64,000 nt of DNA from Enchytraeus crypticus (Eukaryota > Annelida > Clitellata > Enchytraeida > Enchytraeidae), in assembly GCA_905160935.1 (NCBI GenBank), contig CAJHZI010000425.1, positions 2,306,001 to 2,370,000 of the forward strand, given 5' to 3'. A model generated the notes under the pieces. The model was given only the letters and a program-made list of their open reading frames with translations. It was not told where the DNA came from and made no database searches. Below, piece by piece: positions 45,638-58,240 of this stretch (the first letter of the stretch is position 1; each line of letters starts with the position of its first letter). The position numbers were made by a program, and so were the translations under genes.

Positions 45638-48600
45638 ATGGCGGCAGCAGGGACGGCTACTGCTGGTCGAACTATATCGAAGGGATCGCCACTGGCGTCC
45701 ATTTCTTCGACGTCGTCGTCAGCTCGGCAGGCAAGTGGAGAGCATCGAGATTCTATGTCACGGCGGTCGCCTAGCCATTTGGCTTCTCAGGTTGCATTTC
45801 TTGTTTTCTCTTTTGGTAGAATATCATGAAACTTTTTTGTTAATAGGTTAATGTTTTTCAATAAAGTTTATTGTCGAGTGACGGTCAAATTTAATGAGAT
45901 TTATTGGACGCAATAAGGCATATAATTATACACTTATACTGTAGTTATAATTAGACAGTTTGTCAGAGAGGACCTCCGTTGCCATTGTCCTACAACGAAT
46001 TTAAAATAAGGTAAAAAAGTCAAGTTTAACGTTAGTTTCCTGCTCGATAGGATGGCAGTGACAGGATGAGCACCGGATTTTAACCCTGCACCTACTGATC
46101 CTGTGTCAAACAACTTTGCCAAAATACTGGCTCAGCCCAAAACTCACCTCAAAATTAACATCAAAACTGGTCTAAAATTCCATATATTCCTACAAGTGAG
46201 CAAAAATGTCCCTTTTCTCCTCACTATAAAATTATTATGACTCTAATAGTGTGCTAAATTTTAACGTACGATGTTAGAATTTCTGTGCGAAGACAGGGGT
46301 TCGACGCTTCCATGTATAGTATAAATAGTAGAGTTAATAAAACTCTGCTGTACTTATTTACCTGTAAGCCCTCAGAATAAATTTTGATATTTGTATGAAT
46401 TTTTGTATCTCGTTATTTAGTTGATTTTTTTATACTGCTCTCAATCTTGAAAGTCTTGTCATTAAATATACAGCGTGTGGAAGCAAACTGCATTGAAGTA
46501 CCTAGGACAAATGCTGATAATGATAGATATTGTCACAAATGGTCATGTCGCTATAGTGAGCGTTTAGCTTTAACTTTTATTGGTTACAGTCAATGTGACT
46601 TGCAAATTCAATAGCTAGATAGTCTGCTACCAACACACAAGGAACCTTCTTTTTAGCAATGATTTTGTGGCTTTTTGGAGAAAATCTTTTATTGGCTATA
46701 ATGTACAATTCTGTGAGTTCAGTACAACTGAGCTCTGATTTATTGATTGATTGTTTGATTTATTGATAGATTGCTTTAATAAATTCTTCAAATACATGGC
46801 TGCAAATGATGTGAAGAATCTTTCTACAATCTAGGGCGTTTTGAGTTGTAATAAATCTGATTTAATTTTTTTGTTTTGTTTCATCCTTTTATTGAGTAAT
46901 CGACTGATATTTGATATTTTCATGCTGTAGCGGATTAAAGAAAATTGTAGAGGGTATGGATACTTATAGACTGACTGACTGACTGATTTTTGGTGTGAGT
47001 TTCTGTTTCTAGTGTGAGTAGACTTCTGCCTTTCTTCTGTGAGGTCTCGACAGGATAATAAAATATTGTCTGGTGAATGATTTGATTGACTGACAGAATT
47101 TATGTAATGGTTGATTTAAATTGAATTATTTAAGTTTGATTTATTTAAATTGATTTTAGTATTTCTATGAATCAGACAACTGTTTCCTCTCTTGCACCTT
47201 TTCTCTAGACAAGAACTGATCGATTAGTGGATTGATTGACTGATTGATTGATTGACTGATTGATTGACTGGTTGATTGATTGACTGATTGATTGACTGAT
47301 TGATTGATTGACTGATTGATTGACTGATTGATTGATTGACTGATTGATTGATTGACTGGTTGATTGATTGATTAATTTATAGTGTTCTGGAGAGTCAGAT
47401 TACAGCCTGCACTCCTCAGAGTTCTCCACTGATGATCGGGACGATGACGCTACCGGAACTGTTGTGATAAGGGAAACAGAGGATATGAGAAAACAGACGG
47501 AAAAACAAGTTCTTGCTCAAATAGAAAAGGCACGGGTAAGTACAGGGAATCTATTTGCCATATATGCCTATATATACTTGTATGTACTTTATTAGTTTTT
47601 AAATTAATTCTCCAAAAAAGAATAATTAACTGGCAGTGGAAGAGAATCTTACTTTAAAGGCTATCAAGGTTTTGTTTGTCTAGTTCTGTGTATTTGTAGG
47701 TTCTTTTGTTATTTATTTTTTCCAGTAAAAGCTTTGCCATATGGATTGTTAATAATATAAATTTTGCTGCATGTGCGGTATTTTATTGAACGTTAAATAT
47801 ATTGTGTTCATTTAAAGATATTGTACACATAGCTTGCAGTCTCTAATTGAATTTGTATATATTAAGTTAACTCTAAAATGTACTTGAGTATGTATATATT
47901 TCATATCTAGCTGAAGCCTGTCGCATTCGCAGTTAGGACGAATGTGGCATATGCTCCATCGCCAGAGGACGCTTCTCCTTTATTTAGCCGAACAATTACC
48001 TTCGCTGTCAGAGATTTTTTACATATTAAAGAGGTTTGGGTGCTTTAATATCTGTCAAAATCAAGTATTGAGTTATATGTTATTAATTGTAATGTAGACA
48101 GTTAGATTTTGATTAACTAGGGAAATGAAGTTGTAAATTTACTTGTAATTCGAATTTTTCGCTATATTTATTTACCTAAAGATGAAAGATTTTGAGTTAT
48201 GCTGTCTCTATACTATTTGATGCAAGTGTTTAAAAACTACTGTTAAATTAGGATTCATGCTTTTCACAGTATCAGTTTAATGCAGAGTTGGAAGACGTAT
48301 GTACTTGTTAAATAGAAGGCAGTCCTTATCAGACCATTTCTGATCTTAGCTTTGTGGTAGTTAGACCGACTTTAACATGGCTTTGCCCTGTTTTTACTCT
48401 GCTCGTGATGAATATTAATAGTGAAAGATGTAAGGTAGCATCCATTCTCTAGTTAAATGAATTGTTCAGGGACGTCATATTAAGGGCATGTTTTTTCTTT
48501 GAAAATGACTATCTTAGTGGCTAATATTAATTTTTAAACTTTCTTACCTTTCTTCTGGCATGTACATCTTATAAATCTAAGTCGCATTGACTGATATATA

Positions 48601-51600
48601 GAGCTGATATACACTGATTGATTTATCAGTAATGCCTATTGTTTCGTCACAGGTTTATTTATTTGAGTTTTTGATTTTTTTAATAATAACAGAAGTTTAG
48701 TAACGACTGGTGGATAGGCAGGCTGGTTAAGGAAGGTTGTGACGTAGGCTTCATACCGAGCCCAGCAAAACTAGAGACAATACGATTGCAGAATCCACAG
48801 GGTCGATCAACATCAAAACTATATGCCAGGTTTGAAAAGTTTGATAGTATCGATTTCTGTTCTGTATGCTGTGTTAACTGTCTGGCTGTGAAGGTTGAGA
48901 AATTATAATATGTTGTTTTATAGTTTGTTATAATTAATTTGCATTGATGGATAATTGTGATTAAAAAAAGAATAAATTTTTGCCAATATTACTGTATTAG
49001 TCCTCATTGTTCATGTTTATAATGAATGATTTAGTTTGATTGGACGTAGATATACTTTAGTGTAGACAATGCGAATTGTCATTGACTGATTATCTCTACT
49101 ATATTGACGAGTCAACTCACCTTGACTGATTTATTTGACTCCATTGACGGATTGATTTGACTCACATTAAGTAGTTGATTTAATTCAAATTGACTGATTG
49201 ATTTGATTCGCATTGATTAGTCGAATTAACTCATCGAATTAACTCACATGACTAACTAATTTGATTCACACATGATGGATTACATTCTGGATATGTTGGA
49301 TATTACATTACTTACTTGTTGGATTCAGTTCACTTTAATTTACAGATTGAGTACTTCATGCTGATTGATTGATTTTCTAAACAGTAAGCCTGGTTCAAGC
49401 TCAAACATTGACAATCTGCTAAGTTCTCGTTGTCCACCTTCACGCGGTTCAACTCCTCCCACTCCTGGTAAGTCGACCAATCAGAGAGTGAGATTTATCA
49501 AGTAGAGGCAGTTTTTAGGTATTTTTGTGATATGTAGGGCTCTGTCGTTGTAATGAGCTAAAGAAGAATGTGTTGCACCAGTTAACTCTTTTCTAGCAAT
49601 TTACTGTAGTATTTACATATAATTAACCGTGTTGTGTCAAAGTTGTTGAAGAATTAACGTAAATCAATTAACCGTGGACTGCACGTGTTGAAAAAGATGT
49701 TAAAGCACTAAGATCCAAACTCAAGGCGGAAAGGGCATTCAGTTGGTGAGCGCTTAAGCTCTAGAAATTGATAAGTTTGACATTCCGCCACTAGTTAAAC
49801 TAGCATTCTTGAGAAGATGATGATGATTGACATATAATGGAAGTTTCAATTGAAACTGCTTTTAAAAACAGGAATTGTGCAAAGAGTTCTTTCATTTCTT
49901 CATTATTTTTTACTAGATGCTCTAGAGCTTGGCGCTTTAGCTGTAGATTTATATAAATTCGGTTATCCTGTGTGTCTTTTGACTGGTTTTCTGGATTTTA
50001 CACCCTTTTGGACCTTTTTTTCTCGTTGGCTAAGATTTGACTGAACGTGGAATAGGCAAACTTAAACAAGGTAAATTAATCCATTTTTGTCATTCCATCT
50101 AATTAATAAAATATTTGTACGCTTAATTTGTATGTCATGTCTTGTGGTCATCCTGGGGCTGGTTCCAGTCAAAGATTTCTCTATGATGTTCCTCCACAAA
50201 ACTCTATATAATAAATATTATTATTAATTAATATTATTCTTTGCCATTTCCTCGATGTTCATTCTTTTTCTTCCATCTGTTCTTCAGTTTTGAAACAATC
50301 AGACAAATTAGTTTTGTCTAATTTTGTCCATGTATTTGTTGTACATTTAGATAATAATATGTCAGAGGAAACGGAGTCGCCGACTCTTCGCAATACAAAA
50401 TCAAGTTCAACTCCACCAACAAAGCTGAAGCCATTCTTCAAAAAGGTTGGTGGGGTTTTTGTTAAGTTACGATCAATATACCACAAAATGTCTCCTATAG
50501 GTAAATGTCTTATAGTTAAATATCTTATTGTTGTACGTCTATAATGTCATTGCTAGTTTGGGAGAAATATTTCAAATGTTCAGTCAAGAATTAACCCAGA
50601 AATTGTTGATCTACAAATATTTTAAGGAGTCCTAGATAGATGAATTTGGGCGCTGGTTGGACTATTTGTCACATTTGTCTGAATGACGAGACTAGCTTTT
50701 ATCTTCATAGAGGTATTTTATGTAAATCAATTACAGCTGTAGACTGAGTTTCATTAAGCTAATATTTATTTGACTGATCTAGCGTTAAAGTTATTTTTTT
50801 GGTGCTTTGATATAAACAGTTTTTGGTTAATTGATTCATTAGCTGATTGAGTCAGAGTGTCTGACTAACTGATTGATTGATTCATTACTTGACTGAGTCA
50901 GAGTGTCTGACTAACTGATAGATTGACTTATTTATCGATTGATGTTTGAGCAGCCCGAAGTGATACCACCGTATGAGGTCGTGCCGTCGATGCGGCCGGT
51001 TGTTCTGATTGGTCCGTCGCTGAAAGGCTTCGAGGTGACGGACATGATGCAGAAAGCTCTGTTTGACTTCCTGAAGCACAAGTTTGAAGGAAGGTTTGTA
51101 TATATGTTTGTTCTAGATGAGTATTGTCCACTCGTTGAATTTCATCTACGTAGTAGTGGTAGTGAATGGAATATTACTTTCATTGAATTTATTATTATTT
51201 ATATTCTGTTGAGAAGACATTAAGATCTCTTTCACATCCAGCAGTGATAGTTAGGACGAATAATTGATTCGTGAATACCTTAGTAATAAAAATACCTATC
51301 TTCTAAAGATTGCTTGTGAAGAAAGACCTAAACCTTAACATAGCTTGTGAAGGAAGAGCTAAAACTTAACAAAGAAACGCATAAAGGTAAGAAGATACAA
51401 GATATACATAAAGGTTTTAATAATTTTAAAAAAGATATTAATTTGATAAATTAAGATTTGGTAGGCTTAGCCTTCTTCTTTGAAATTAATTAAAGAAGAT
51501 AAGATTGCGTCCATTTACTGATTTAATGATTTTATTAATAGAATAACGATCACTCGTGTAACTGCTGATATCTCGCTGGCTAAACGCTCAATACTTAATG

Positions 51601-52858
51601 GACCGGGCAAGAGGGTGATAGAGAGGGGCAACAGCCGAACTTCCTGCATCAGTATGTGCTGCTCTGGTTTAGTCACTTGTGAAATAGACGATTGTATTCC
51701 TATATGCAGTATTGAAAATCTATGCTGAATCTTATGTTGTAATGTGTACAATGCCGTGAGATTTGTACAAAATGTGCTTGTAATGTGCACAAAACTATAT
51801 TTTTTAATAATTTTGACCCGATAATCCCTACTTTGGCTAACTTTTATAATCCTGGCCTTGGCTAAACTGGGATTCAAGGAAAGCTGATGACGATGATGAT
51901 GTTTATAATCTTGAAATATGTTTTCTGCTGTAAAAATATAAAGATACTATATTTTTCTATCTAGTATTTATATATTATTATATATTACAGTTTCATTCAA
52001 TATTAAAACAGTGAAAGTCGTAAAAAGCTGTGCTTTCTGCCAAGAGCAGCATAGTGTTTTTGTTTTCTCCTATAGATTCGTTCATTGATTAGTTGGATAA
52101 ATATTAAATAATTAATTGATTGATTGATTGATATGATGTAGGACAGAGAGGATTTGAGACAGTCTATTCGTATCCCGACCCTAGTTAAACTGGGATTCAA
52201 GGGAAGATGATGATGATGAATTGATTGACTGATTGATTGATTGATTTATATGAAGTAGGACAGAGAGGATTTGAGACAGTATATTCTTATCCTGACCCTA
52301 GTGAAACTGGTATTTAAGGGAAGTTGATGATCATGATGAATTGATTGATTGATTGATTAATTGATTGACTGATTGATTGACTGATTGATTGATTAATTGA
52401 TTAACTGACTGTTTGATTGATTACCTGATTGATTGACTGACTGATTGATTGATTGATGATTCAGCGGAGGTACAGGACGAGGTGGAGCGTATATTTGAGC
52501 TAGCTCGGAGCATGCAGCTCGTCGTGTTAGACTGCGACACCGTCAACCACCCATCTCAGCTCATCAAGACCTCCCTCGCCCCCATCATTGTCTATCTCAA
52601 AATATCTTCTCCTAAGGTTTGTGTACAGTGTATTAGATTTAACGATGGGTGATGTTAAATGGTAGTAGTATCCCGACCCTAGCTAAACTGGGAATGAAGG
52701 AAGGTGGTGATGATGATGATGATGACGATGATGATGATTATGATGATGATTATGATGATGATGGTGATGGTGATGGTGATGATGATGACTATGACGATGA
52801 CGATGACGATGATGATGGCGAATTAACGATAATGACGATGATGATGATGATGACGACA

Positions 52859-52890
<32 letters not shown>

Positions 52891-54980
52891 AATGATGATG
52901 ATGATGATGATGATGATAATGATGACGAATTGACGATGATGATGATGATGATGACGACGATGATGATGATGACGATGATGATAGTTGTTAAAACCATTTT
53001 AGCATAATCATGGTTGTAAATTTTGAGCAACTGGAAAATAGACCTACCAAGAAAGTTCTGCATTAATTCTGTATAAGTTTACTAAAGCAGATACTGAAGA
53101 GAGCAATGAAAATTTGTCAAGTTAATTAAAGTTGCGATAAAGATTTAGATTTAATAAGCTTTAGATTTAGATCTAATCTATGAGGAGCTCACTATGAAAG
53201 TGGGATCTCTGGTAGGAATATGTATCCTTGGCCTGATGTGTAACAGAATACTGGGGATAAAGTAAGCTTAATAGTGATAAGATGTGATTATAAATTTATT
53301 TGTTTAATTGATAGTTGAAATTTTCGTTCTCGAACTAATAACTCTCAAGTTAATTTTCAATTATACGTAATTATACAAAAGCTATCATCGTCTTTATATA
53401 CAATATAATTCTAACCATGTAATTATTTAACGCTTGTATTACTTTATGACTCTAATCCTTTAGCTGATAACATACTGACACTTTTGTTGTTGTTTAGGTG
53501 TTGCAGCGCTTGATAAAGTCTCGCACCAAATCGCAGCAGCGCAACATGAACGTTCAACTTGTGGCAGCCGAGAAGCTCAATCAATGCAACCCGGTCAGTT
53601 AAAAAATCAATCAATCAATGCAGCCTGGTCAGTTAACAAATCAATCAGTCGGTCAATGCAACCTGGAATCAATGCAATCTGCCACACGGGAGAACACTAG
53701 AGAGAAATGAGAATTAAATTTCTCAATGTCTTTTTTAGGATACCAGTGTGAATTATGTATAATTAACATTATTTTTGTATTGAGTATGTGAAATTATTCG
53801 TCTTTATGTCTTTTGAATATTTTCTGTAATTATGAGCGATATGTAAATATGTCTTTAGAATATTTTCTATAATTATGAGCGATATTTAATTGACTATATG
53901 TAATTTATTGATAATTACGTGTAATAGACTATTTTTAATTGTATAATTATTTATTCGCAGGAAATGTTCGATGTGATACTCGATGAAAATCAGCTGGAGG
54001 ATGCGTGCGAGCATCTTGCTGAAGTTCTTGACTCATACTGGGACGCTACGCACCCGCCGTCCCCACAACAAACCTCGGACATTCCCTCTACCACCGCGCT
54101 AACCACTTCTGTGACATCGACAACTGCAACGACATCAGTAGCTGCTGTGACATCAGCAACCGCTGCTACAACAGTTACTAGCTCTACCGAGTGCAACGTA
54201 ACAACGAGCGCTGTCGAGTCAGTAACAAAATCACACGAATCTTGGTTAAAACGAGAGGATTCGGTGAAATCCGATCAGCACCACAAGAGGTTTCAGTCGA
54301 CTGATTCTCCGCAGATTCGAGTGAATCACAGAGATTCCGAGTCTGAGTATCTGTCATCTTCACCGCTGGTCAACTCTCGCGCATACAATATTCGTCGAGA
54401 AGTGTCGCCAGGTCGAATGCTTCCTGCGATTCCTGTAGAAGCACGGAATCGTGTTCAATCAGCCACGCGTTCTCCGGTTAACGCGGGTGTAAATCGTCAC
54501 CAGCCAGACGGATATCGATGGTTGGGGCACGATAAAGTTAAGAGTCACAGTAAAGAGAGAGAGGAATCTGCGTGGCGGGATAGAGAGAGATATTCGACGA
54601 TGGATAGTCGACATAGGCGGAGGTCAGATCGGTACGACTATTCGTCGCACAACGCCGACGATTACTCACCGGAGTCCTCCCGATCAAGCGGAGGAGGCAC
54701 CGTAGGTGATGTGTTCCACTCTCGGACCCGCCAGGAACCGAGGAACTGCACGAGTGGCCTGCGTGCTGATAGACATTCCGTTACAAATTCTCAGCGCGCG
54801 AGAAGCTACGACCGAGGAGTCGCAACGAATCGTGACCTGCCCGTTGACGACAACGACTGGGACGCTGAGAGAATGATTGATGTGGATGATTGTTACGGTG
54901 ATGCGAGTGCCTACAGTTCAGCCTCTGTTGGTCGACAACGTCGGTACTTGCCGATCAGGCGCGGTAGCATCGATATTTAA
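45638..54980 (+). CDS. CACNB: Voltage-gated calcium channel beta subunit, eleven exons, complete
   Basis: Exons: 45638-45790, 47383-47535, 47911-48033, 48693-48829, 49385-49467, 50351-50445, 50954-51093, 51542-51651, 52465-52616, 53498-53593, 53961-54980 (753 aa, frame continuous). The cytosolic beta subunit binds the alpha1 I-II linker and controls channel trafficking and gating. The SH3-like part is about 103-188 ([41 protein letters not shown]). A Ser/Thr/Pro HOOK linker (190-248) follows, then the guanylate-kinase-like domain from about 254 ([90 protein letters not shown]). The P-loop is GPSLKG, without the GSGKST of active kinases, as in the whole family. The 300-residue C-terminal tail is disordered, rich in Ser, Thr and Arg. 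Exon 1's donor (GTTGCA) is weak. Four introns end in GATT/CTGATT arrays. Confidence 0.96.
46024..46138 (-). repeat. SINE-A copy (CACNB intron 1)
   Basis: GTTAGTTTCCTGCTCGATAG, GGCAGTGACAGGATGAGCAC, GGATTTTAACCCTGCACCTA and CTGATCCTGTGTCAAACAAC are diverged but collinear with the family. Confidence 0.7.
47215..47376. repeat. (GATT)n / CTGATTGATT array ending at the CACNB exon 2 acceptor
   Basis: About 160 bp of TGATTGATTGACTGATTGAT runs to within a few bases of the AG at 47381-47382. Confidence 0.93.
49630..49835 (+). repeat. SINE-B copy (CACNB intron 5)
   Basis: GTGGACTGCACGTGTTGAAA, AAAGGGCATTCAGTTGGTGAGC, CCACTAGTTAAACTAGCATTC and the GATGATGATGATTGA tail match the copy at 32596. Confidence 0.8.
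49925..50048 (+). mobile_element. LINE 3'-end fragment, strongly diverged (CACNB intron 5)
   Basis: GACTGGTTTTCTGGATTTTA, CACCCTTTTGGACCTTTTTT and CTCGTTGGCTAAGATTTGAC follow the LINE tail order; the 3' half is missing. Confidence 0.65.
51842..51902 (+). repeat. SINE-B 3' end (CACNB intron 8)
   Basis: CCTTGGCTAAACTGGGATTC then AAGGAAAGCTGATGACGATG is the 3' end of the family. Confidence 0.7.
52095..52462. repeat. Two SINE-B 3' ends within a (GATT)n array (CACNB intron 8)
   Basis: AGGACAGAGAGGATTTGAGA starts at 52140 and 52258, each ending in GGGATTCAAGG-type sequence and a GATGATGATGA tail. GATT arrays stand before, between and after; the last (52338-52460) runs into the exon 9 acceptor at 52461-52464. 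The period is about 118 bp, so SINE end plus GATT array was probably duplicated as one unit. Confidence 0.88.
52665..52982. repeat. SINE-B end leading into a 280-bp (GAT)n array (CACNB intron 9)
   Basis: AGTATCCCGACCCTAGCTAA and ACTGGGAATGAAGGAAGGTG, the SINE-B 3' end, run directly into GATGATGATGACGATGATTA-type repeats until about 52982. Open frames here (poly-D, poly-S, poly-H) are repeat artefacts. Confidence 0.92.
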
Positions 54981-57246
54981 CCTCCTTCGTCTATGTGCGT
55001 TACTTGTATGTGTTACCTTTTCGTCTGTTTGCTCGGTGTTTCGAGTTGTGTTTTTTGAAGCCCGAGGTCTCAAGTGCGGCACTTGTCAAGACCATCAAGT
55101 GTTCAACGGCTTTCCATGTCGTTCATTTTAATTAATTAGCTTTAGCAAACTTTTCTGTTTTGCTTGATCGACTGGCCTGTTATAGGCCCAGTCATTCTGC
55201 TTGGAGGGTAATCCTTTTAGGCCACTGGCAGTTATGCCACTGCTTGATTATATTTATTTACTTCTACGCGTGCATGTTACAAAAGAAAATGCTCTATTTT
55301 GTGTCATTTCACTCCCTGATGGCACCGTGAGCAAGTCGTGGAATAGACATTTCAATGTAAACTGCTGTCTCACCACACTAAATTGTCATTAGTGGCAGAG
55401 ACATTTAAATGTAAACTGCTGGCTCACCACATTAAATTGTCATCAGTGGCAGAGACATACTTACACAGCACCATTTTGAAACAGTGCGGTGATGCTCTAA
55501 GCGATTCATTGCGTAACTTCTACACTGTTGCTGATTACGATATTGCAGTTACAAGGGATATCATGTGTGTAGTGCGGTTAGTATGTATTGTTGATGTTAT
55601 TAAATTATAGTGTTTCTCTACCGTCATCCCTATTAACGATCTACATTACTATGATCTACTGTGTTTACATTTACTTGTTAGCTCTGCTAGTAAATTCCTA
55701 TGAATCATTCGTGACTATAATTTATGTTTCCTGTTCCAAAGAATCTAGTCTTTTTTATTATGATGAATTGATTGTTAGTGTGATGCACTCTTGTGTTCTA
55801 GTCAGATTCTGCTGCTTCATGATTCTTTGCTTTATTCTTTAATCGATGTAACTGTACCATAAAGTATACTAATGGGGAGATCATCGCGCAAGCGTACTTG
55901 ACCAAACTTAACTCTACTCTGTAAAGGTGTTAGTGCGTGGTTGATATAATAGGAGCAGCTTGTTTATGAACGGATTGCTCTGATGTTTTAAAATTGACTG
56001 TTTGTAGAAATAGGTTTAGTACACGTGAGGAGTAACTAGATAGTCATTTCTAATCAGCACCTGAAGGTTAAATATTTGCGTACACTATGTGTATACATGC
56101 ATTTTTTCTAAAGGTTTTTATTGTTTATAATTGGGTTTTGCTTCTTATTGCACTGTATGTCTATGGGAAACTATTAAAATACTGTAAGTATATTATGATC
56201 TATTCTGTTTAAGTTGAACTTGAATTTCTCAATGTGTTAGTGATATCTTATTTCTTAATTTATTGCTACATTGGTCTCCTGTTTTTCATTAATGTTTATA
56301 ATCTCTTTCTTAATAATCTATCTTAACTAATATTATATTGAACTCCTATAGAAACTAAGTATATTTCATGCTATACGATGAGACTAAACTGAACAAAATT
56401 ATTTTACAGCTTAGAAAAATTGAAGAAATATTACAGATAACGAAATAATGGCTATTGCTAAGAAATATCTACTTGATAAACTATTGAGTATTTTGCTAAT
56501 CTGTCTAAATTCCAAGAATAGATTGAATACCTAAATTAATATGCAATGCGCATATCACTCTGGATGCCGAGAATGAATATATCATAACATTAATATATCG
56601 GAATGAACATTTTCTAGCTAGCATTAATTTCTTTTATTTCGATACTGCTTGTTAATATATACAGAATTACTTGACTTCTTTCTGTAATTTTATATTTACT
56701 ATTATGGCAAGACTCTTTATTTCATTTTTGCAAATAAATAATTAATTATATTAGTAACTGTAATGTTTCAAATCAATTAAATTTCATTCAAATTATTGCA
56801 AAGCTGAAATTAACAATCATGAGTAATGAATTAATCATTAAGTAAGTTTAGTGATAGTGATAAAATTACAGGACACTGTTAATGTTATTTATTGTTTATG
56901 AATGATAATTTTTGAACCACCTTTCATGTTATTTATTGCCTATGAAAGATAGCGTTGAACCACCGTTCATGTTATTTCACCATCGTGTTATAGCTGCTCA
57001 TGGCTAATATGTTTAACCTATGTGGCTCTCTTGAGATGAAATGTTAGAAACTGAGCTGTGATATAGTTGTTTATATACATGTAGATGAGATCAGTATTAA
57101 GTTCTGTATAGTTTTGCGTTAGCATCAAGGTGTTGATGCACTGCTTGGATGTAAGATTTTCCTGTAAACTGATGGAAAATAAGATTTTGTAAGAAATATT
57201 GCTTGAATGATTGAGAATATTGTTAAAAATGTGCTCCAGATTATTT
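54981..57246 (+). other. CACNB 3' UTR / downstream region
   Basis: No further coding signal. A 56-bp tandem pair (CATTT.AATGTAAACTGCTG, CTCACCACA.TAAATTGTCAT) lies at about 55346-55455. AATAAA motifs are frequent in the AT-rich sequence (for example about 56737), so the true 3' end is undecided. Confidence 0.4.
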
Positions 57247-57500
57247 CTATGGACTGATTCTGATAGCATAATCCTCTATGGACTGATTCTGATATCCTAA
57301 GCCTCTATGGACTGATGCTGATATCCTAATCCTCTATGGACTGATTCTGATATCCTAATCCTCTATGGACTGATTCTGATATCCTAATCCTCTATGGACT
57401 GATTCTGATATCCTAATCCTCTATGGACTGATTCTGATATTCTAATCCTCTATGGACTGATTCTGATATCCTAATCCTCTATGGACTTATTGTGATATCG
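57247..57500. repeat. 29-bp minisatellite (about 9 copies)
   Basis: The unit is CTATGGACTGATTCTGATAT plus CCTAATCCT, nearly invariant in the central copies. Confidence 0.93.
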
Positions 57501-58104
57501 TAAGTACATGTGCTTAAGTATTCCTCTTCGTGAAATTGATGCATGCTTGGTGTTTGCCTGAAGCACATGTGTACTCCTTGAACAGTGATTTCTGTGTGCT
57601 TGTGCTCAGGTAATGGTTAATTAATGGTTATAAGTATTTTAATGTACGCTTTCTTGAATGGATTTTAAGTAGTTTTTCTTGTGTGCGTAATGTGTATATG
57701 AGCACACGTACATGTGCATATGAGCACACGTACATGTGCAAATGTAAGGTGATTAAGAAAAGATGGAAGGGGCGTCAAGTTTTTGTTATAATGTTATGCT
57801 ATTATAAAATCTACATAGTTATGTGTTAATGTGTTGCAAGCAAAAACTTATTTCAGAATATCTTATATTGCGCATATTGCTGCTGGAAATTTTCTATGCT
57901 ATTAAGTTAATATGTGTCAGTTTTGTTTATTATGTCCTTTATATATTGATAATTAGTTGTATTTAGTATAATTTGATGTTGATGTCGAATTCAAAAATAC
58001 TTAAATAGGTCGATAATTCTATAAATATTGTAAAACAAATTGTATTGTGAAAAATGATAAGGATTTGACTAAGTAGTGAGTACTAACATTCTTGTAGGTA
58101 TAAC

Positions 58105-58240
58105 ATAATAACAATTAGAGTGCCACAGTCATCAATGACAGCATCGAACACTATTGAAAAAATCAAGCCAGTGAGCAAAAAGAAGGTCCAAAAACTGTTC
58201 ATATTCCAAAATCCAGAAAATCAGTCCAAAGATATCTTGC
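58105..58240 (-). mobile_element. LINE 3'-end fragment
   Basis: AACAATTAGAGTGCCACAGT, CATCGAACACTATTGAAAAA and CCAAAATCCAGAAAATCAGT are the reverse complement of the LINE tail. Confidence 0.85.

Noticed and set aside
46965-46990. GACTGACTGACTGACTGA run as a possible regulatory site
   Set aside because: It is a short simple repeat like the other GATT/GACT tracts in the same intron.
52649-53063. Poly-Asp / poly-Ser / poly-His open frames
   Set aside because: They are translations of the (GAT)n microsatellite in CACNB intron 9.
55201-55842. Several short frames downstream of CACNB
   Set aside because: They overlap a 56-bp tandem duplication and 3' UTR-like sequence; no splice support or recognisable domain.
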